Of a DNA stretch of 10,511 nucleotides, positions 7,346 to 10,511 are shown one piece after another. The stretch's first letter is position 1; every line of letters starts with the position of its first letter. Source of the DNA: Pelomonas sp052436255 (GTDB lineage Bacteria; Pseudomonadota; Gammaproteobacteria; Burkholderiales; Burkholderiaceae_C); contig JBQVNP010000164.1 of the NCBI GenBank assembly GCA_052436255.1, forward strand, positions 1 to 10,511. Reading direction: 5' to 3'. The position numbers and the translations under genes were made by a program. The notes under the pieces were generated by a model. The model worked only from the letters and a program-made list of their open reading frames with translations, searched no databases and was not told the DNA's origin.

Positions 7346-8701
7346 ATGACCGCACTGACCTACACCAGCCCCTTCCCCGCCGACTTCGTCTTCGGCGTTG
7401 CCGCCGCCGCCCCCCAGATCGAGGGCGCCGCCTTCACCGACGGCAAGGGCGAATCCATCTGGGACCGCTTCTGCCGCCAGCCCGGCAAGGTGCATGACGG
7501 CGACACGCTGGACGTCGCCTGCGATCACTACCACCGCTTCGACGAGGACTTCGCGCTGATGGCCTCGCTGGGCGTCAAGAGCTACCGCCTGTCCATCGCC
7601 TGGCCGCGCATCTACCCGAGCGGCGATGGCGAACTCAACCCCGCCGGGCTGGACTTCTATCACCGCCTGTTTGCCAGCATGAAGAAGCACGGCATCGAGC
7701 CCTGGGTGACGATGTTCCACTGGGACCTGCCGCAGGCGCTCGAGGACCGCGGCGGCTGGGCGTCGCGCGTGACGGTGGACGCCTTCGCGCGCTACGCCGA
7801 CACCATCGTCAAGGCCTTCGCCGGCGCGGTGAGGCACTGGATCACGATGAACGAGATCCGCTGCTTCACGCAGCTCGCCTATGGCTATGGCAGCAAGGCG
7901 CCGGGCCGTACCGAGAGCGCCGCCGTCGTCAACCAGACCTTCCACCATGCGCTGCTGTGCCACGGGCATGGGGTCAGAGCCGTGCGTGAGTTTGGCGGCG
8001 CCGGCGCCGTCGTCGGCCTGACCGACAACCTCGATGTCTGCATCCCCGTCACCGAGACGCCCGCCGACATCGCTGCCGCCAGGACCTGGTTCCTGCAGAT
8101 GAACGCCCATGTGCTGGGTGCCATGCACGCCGGCCGCTACCCGGCCGACTACCTCGAACGGGTCGGCCCGGATGCGCCCGATGTGCGCGCTGGTGATTTC
8201 GACCTCATCAGCCTGCCCACCGACCATCTCGGCCTGAACATCTATACCGGCACCTATGTGCGTGCCGGCAGCAACGGTGCGGCGTTCGAGGCCCTGCCGA
8301 ATCCGGTGAACTACCCCCGCGCCGACAGCCCCTGGCTGCGCCTGGTGCCCCAGTCCATCTACTGGGCCACGCGCCTGGCCGCCGAGTGCTACGGCCACCG
8401 GGCCCTCTACATCACCGAGAACGGCTGCGGCTACAACGACGAGCCGGTGGTGAACGGCGAGGTGCTGGACCTGCACCGCCGTGACTTCCTGCGCAACCAC
8501 CTGCGCGAGGCCCACCGCGCCATCGCCGACGGCGTGCCGCTCAAGGGCTATTTCCTGTGGAGCTTCATCGACAACTACGAATGGGAGGACGGCTACCAGC
8601 GCCGCTTCGGCATCGTGCACTGCGACTACGAGACCCAAGTGCGCACGCCCAAGCTATCGGCGCGCTACTACGCCGACGTCATCCGCGAACGCCGCATCCT
8701 G
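7346..8701 (+). repeat. Tandem GH1 duplication, upstream copy
   Basis: The coding body of the first GH1 gene is repeated at 8904-10259 with a constant offset of 1558 bases and no length change (452 codons each). Identical blocks, such as GGACTTCTATCACCGCCTGT at 7651 and 9209, sit at exactly this offset. Similarity stops at the start codon: the DNA upstream of the two copies does not match. Confidence 0.85.
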
Positions 8702-8704
8702 TGA
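7346..8704 (+). CDS. Cytoplasmic GH1 beta-glycosidase (beta-glucosidase-like)
   Basis: Retaining beta-glycosidase of 452 residues, a full-length single GH1 TIM barrel. There is no signal peptide, so it should act in the cytoplasm on imported beta-linked di- or oligosaccharides. Family landmarks: FPADFVFGVA and QIEGAA near the N-terminus, FHWDLPQALEDRGGW (about 118-132), acid/base E170 in TMNEI, LGLNIYTG, nucleophile E358 in YITENG, and the sugar-binding WSFIDNYEWEDGY near the C-terminus. The usual Pro after the acid/base Glu (NEP) is Ile here. The ATG at 7346 has no clear ribosome binding site, but it aligns exactly with an internal Met of the exported paralogue at 8904. Beta-glucosidase is the commonest activity; beta-galactosidase, beta-fucosidase or beta-xylosidase activity is possible. 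The pathway context suggests trimming of the glucan backbone. Confidence 0.9.
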   Translation: MTALTYTSPFPADFVFGVAAAAPQIEGAAFTDGKGESIWDRFCRQPGKVHDGDTLDVACDHYHRFDEDFALMASLGVKSYRLSIAWPRIYPSGDGELNPAGLDFYHRLFASMKKHGIEPWVTMFHWDLPQALEDRGGWASRVTVDAFARYADTIVKAFAGAVRHWITMNEIRCFTQLAYGYGSKAPGRTESAAVVNQTFHHALLCHGHGVRAVREFGGAGAVVGLTDNLDVCIPVTETPADIAAARTWFLQMNAHVLGAMHAGRYPADYLERVGPDAPDVRAGDFDLISLPTDHLGLNIYTGTYVRAGSNGAAFEALPNPVNYPRADSPWLRLVPQSIYWATRLAAECYGHRALYITENGCGYNDEPVVNGEVLDLHRRDFLRNHLREAHRAIADGVPLKGYFLWSFIDNYEWEDGYQRRFGIVHCDYETQVRTPKLSARYYADVIRERRIL

Positions 8705-8792
8705 CCTGAAACCGCGCTGAAACCATGACGCCTATATTCCTCGCGCCGCAGCGGGCCTCCGCCCCACACGCGGTCTACCGAGGACTACCACG
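8705..8792 (+). promoter_or_regulatory. GH1-GH1 spacer with ribosome binding site
   Basis: GAGGA at 8780-8784 lies eight bases ahead of the ATG at 8793 and decides that start, which includes the Tat-like leader. TATATT at 8733-8738 resembles a -10 box but has no -35 partner at normal spacing, so a separate promoter is only a weak possibility. No strong terminator is seen here, so the two GH1 genes are probably co-transcribed. Confidence 0.55.
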
Positions 8793-10262
8793 ATGACTTC
8801 CGTTCGCCCCCTGCGCCGCCGCCAACTCCTTGCCGCCGCCTCCCTGCCGGCACTCACCCCTGCCGCATTGGCCGCAGCGCCCCAACGCCGTGCCGCGCCC
8901 GCGATGACAGCGTTGACATATGCCAGCGCCTTCCCCGCCGATTTCGCGTTCGGCGTCGCCGCGGCCTCCGCCCAGATCGAAGGCGCGGCCTTCAAGGACG
9001 GCAAGGGCGAATCCGTTTGGGACCGCTTCAGCCGCGTGCCGGGCAAGGTCCATGGCGGCCATACGCCGGATATCGCCTGCGACCACTACCACCGCTTCGA
9101 CGAGGACTTCGCCTTGATGGCCTCGCTCGGCATCAAGAAGTACCGCCTGTCCCTCGCCTGGCCGCGCATCTACCCGAACGGCGACGGCGCGCTGAACCAG
9201 AAGGGGCTGGACTTCTATCACCGCCTGTTCGCCAGCATCAAGAGGCACGGCATCGAGCCGTGGGTGACGCTGTTCCACTGGGACCTGCCGCAGGCGCTGG
9301 AAGACCGTGGCGGCTGGACTTCGCGCGTGACGGTCGATGCCTTCGCGCAATACGCCGACACCGTCGTCAAGGCCTTTGCCGGCGAGGTCAAGCACTGGAT
9401 CACCCTGAACGAGATCCTCTGCTTCACCTTGCTGGGCTACGGCACCGGCACCAAGGCGCCGGGCCGCAAGGAGAGCGCCAAGGTCGTCAACCAGACCTAT
9501 CACCACGCGCTGCTCTGCCACGGCCACGGCGTGCGCGCGGTGCGCAAGTTCGGCGGCAAGGGCGCCGTCGTGGGCCTGACCGACAACTGCGCGGTGTCCG
9601 TGCCCGTGACCGAAACACCGGCCGACATCGCCGCCGCCAAGGCCTGGTTCATCGACCGCAATGCGCAGATCCTCGGCGCCATCCAGGCCGGCAAGTACAC
9701 GGCCAACTTCCTTGCCCGGGTGGGGGCAGACGCGCCCGACGTGCAGCCCGGCGATTTCGCCCTCATCAGCCTGCCCACCGACTTCCTCGGCCTGAACATC
9801 TACAGCGGCACCTTCGTGCGCGCCGCCAAGACGGATACCGGCTACGAAGCGCTGACCAATCCCACCAACTATCCCCGCGCCGACAGCCCCTGGTTGCGCC
9901 TCGTCCCGCAGTCCATGTACTGGGCCACGCGCTTCTGCCACGAGACCTACGGCCATGCGGCGATCTACATCACCGAGAACGGCTGCGGCTACGACGACGA
10001 ACCGGTGGTGAACGGCGAGGTGCTGGACCTGCACCGCCGCGACTACCTGCGCAGCTACCTGCGCGAGGCCCACCGCGCGATCGCCGACGGCGTGCCGCTC
10101 AAGGGCTACTTCCTCTGGTCCTTCATCGACAACTACGAGTGGGAAGACGGCTACCAGCGCCGCTTCGGCATCGTGCACTGCGACTTCACGACGCAGGTGC
10201 GCACGCCCAAGTTGTCCGCCCGCTATTACTCCGACGTCATCAAGACACGAAAGATTTTGTGA
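8793..10262 (+). CDS. Exported GH1 beta-glycosidase with Tat-type leader
   Basis: 489 residues: a 37-residue N-terminal extension followed by a 452-residue GH1 domain, about 80% identical (hand count) to the gene just upstream. The extension has a twin-arginine-like LRRRQLL (7-13), a hydrophobic Ala/Leu stretch (12-29) with possible signal-peptidase sites around ALAAA, and a short PQRRAAPA linker. Folded export by Tat to the periplasm is inferred. Acid/base is E207 in TLNEI and nucleophile E395 in YITENG; FHWDLP and WSFIDNYEWEDGY are intact. Again Ile replaces the Pro of NEP. Substitutions relative to the cytoplasmic copy include residues near the acid/base loop (CFTLLGYGTG against CFTQLAYGYG), so specificity may differ. 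Met38, encoded at 8904, equals the start of the paralogue. The C-terminal stop overlaps the next gene's GTG. It probably supplies beta-glycosidase activity next to periplasmic GH35 and GH95. Confidence 0.9.
   Translation: MTSVRPLRRRQLLAAASLPALTPAALAAAPQRRAAPAMTALTYASAFPADFAFGVAAASAQIEGAAFKDGKGESVWDRFSRVPGKVHGGHTPDIACDHYHRFDEDFALMASLGIKKYRLSLAWPRIYPNGDGALNQKGLDFYHRLFASIKRHGIEPWVTLFHWDLPQALEDRGGWTSRVTVDAFAQYADTVVKAFAGEVKHWITLNEILCFTLLGYGTGTKAPGRKESAKVVNQTYHHALLCHGHGVRAVRKFGGKGAVVGLTDNCAVSVPVTETPADIAAAKAWFIDRNAQILGAIQAGKYTANFLARVGADAPDVQPGDFALISLPTDFLGLNIYSGTFVRAAKTDTGYEALTNPTNYPRADSPWLRLVPQSMYWATRFCHETYGHAAIYITENGCGYDDEPVVNGEVLDLHRRDYLRSYLREAHRAIADGVPLKGYFLWSFIDNYEWEDGYQRRFGIVHCDFTTQVRTPKLSARYYSDVIKTRKIL
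8904..10259 (+). repeat. Tandem GH1 duplication, downstream copy
   Basis: Second copy of the GH1 coding body, beginning at the ATG for Met38 of the exported enzyme and aligning codon for codon with 7346-8701. The divergence (about 90 of 452 residues by hand count) shows that the duplication is old, not a recent or assembly-generated repeat. Both copies look functional, with all catalytic motifs kept. Confidence 0.85.
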
Positions 10263-10511
10263 ACGCCAGCACCCTCCACATGGCGCAGTTGGCGCCAGCA
10301 GCCAGCGACCGCCTGCCCATGCGCCAGAAGGTCGGCTTCGGCCTCGGCGCCTTCCTCGACATGTGGGGGCACTGGCTCTACCCGTCGCTCGCCTTTCACG
10401 TCTTCAACATCTTCCTGGGCGTCGCGCCCGGGCTGATCTCGACGGTGCAGATGGTCAAGATCTTCATCGACGCCGGCAGCGACGCGGTCTTCGGCTGGAT
10501 CAGCGACAACA
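10259..10511 (+). CDS. MelB/GPH-type sugar:cation symporter, 5' part only
   Basis: Only the first 84 codons are in the window. The sequence is recognisable as the glycoside-pentoside-hexuronide:cation symporter family (MFS, MelB-like). Helix I has GFGLGAFLDMW, where D34 matches Asp19 of MelB, and helix II has IDAGSDAVFGWISDN, where D71 and D75 match the cation-site Asp55 and Asp59. The family's usual Asp-Pro in DPxxG is Asp-Ala here. It should sit in the inner membrane and import a mono- or disaccharide released in the periplasm. The proposed GTG start at 10259 overlaps the preceding TGA by three bases (GTGA), a common coupling arrangement. ATG 10280 and ATG 10319 are alternatives in the same frame; none has a good ribosome binding site. 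The extra N-terminal residues before the conserved MRQKVGFG (from residue 21) are poorly conserved in character, so the exact start is uncertain. Confidence 0.85.
   Translation, partial: MNASTLHMAQLAPAASDRLPMRQKVGFGLGAFLDMWGHWLYPSLAFHVFNIFLGVAPGLISTVQMVKIFIDAGSDAVFGWISDN

Noticed and set aside
8733..8738. TATATT as a promoter -10 box for the second GH1
   Set aside because: No recognisable -35 element at 16-18 bases upstream, and the spacer is short and consistent with co-transcription.
7304..10178. Two long - strand open frames (7304-8638 and 8775-10178) with similar translations
   Set aside because: They resemble each other only because the two GH1 genes on the + strand are duplicates; neither has independent support.

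Overview
The window is a GC-rich (about two thirds GC by eye), densely packed, single-strand stretch of a Gram-negative genome. It reads as a carbohydrate-utilisation locus. The TonB-dependent receptor is of the long Xanthomonas/Caulobacter type. Codon use, the Ala/Pro-rich receptor N-terminus and the mix of Sec and Tat leaders fit a proteobacterium. My best guess is a Burkholderiales genus of the Roseateles/Mitsuaria/Pelomonas kind, but Caulobacterales or Xanthomonadales cannot be excluded from sequence alone.

Layout, all on the + strand: 1-195, a leader with a ribosome binding site but no gene; 196-3207, a TonB-dependent outer-membrane receptor; 3221-3250, a hairpin plus T-run (terminator or attenuator); 3263-4897, a secreted GH35-type beta-galactosidase with a DUF5597-like C-terminus; 4897-7197, a secreted GH95 alpha-L-fucosidase, overlapping the GH35 stop by one base; 7198-7345, an intergenic gap with an 18-bp perfect inverted repeat built on CACAGAGG; 7346-8704, a cytoplasmic GH1 beta-glycosidase; 8793-10262, a close GH1 paralogue (about 80% identical by hand count) carrying a Tat-type export leader; 10259-10511, the start of a MelB/GPH-type sugar:cation symporter that runs off the window.

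The genes fit one pathway. The receptor would import an oligosaccharide. Periplasmic GH95 would remove alpha-1,2-fucose and periplasmic GH35 the beta-galactose beneath it. The two GH1 enzymes would cleave the remaining beta-linked sugars on both sides of the inner membrane, and the symporter would carry small products inward. Receptor + GH35 + GH95 is the known signature of xyloglucan loci such as that of Cellvibrio japonicus, because Fuc-alpha-1,2-Gal-beta-1,2-Xyl is a xyloglucan side chain. The GH31 alpha-xylosidase expected for xyloglucan is not in the window, so the substrate assignment is an inference.

The most unusual point is the tandem GH1 pair. The two catalytic domains have the same length, and the exported copy keeps a Met codon exactly where the cytoplasmic copy starts. 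This suggests that an export leader was added in front of a duplicated cytoplasmic gene. Both copies also have NE-Ile instead of the usual NE-Pro at the acid/base site.
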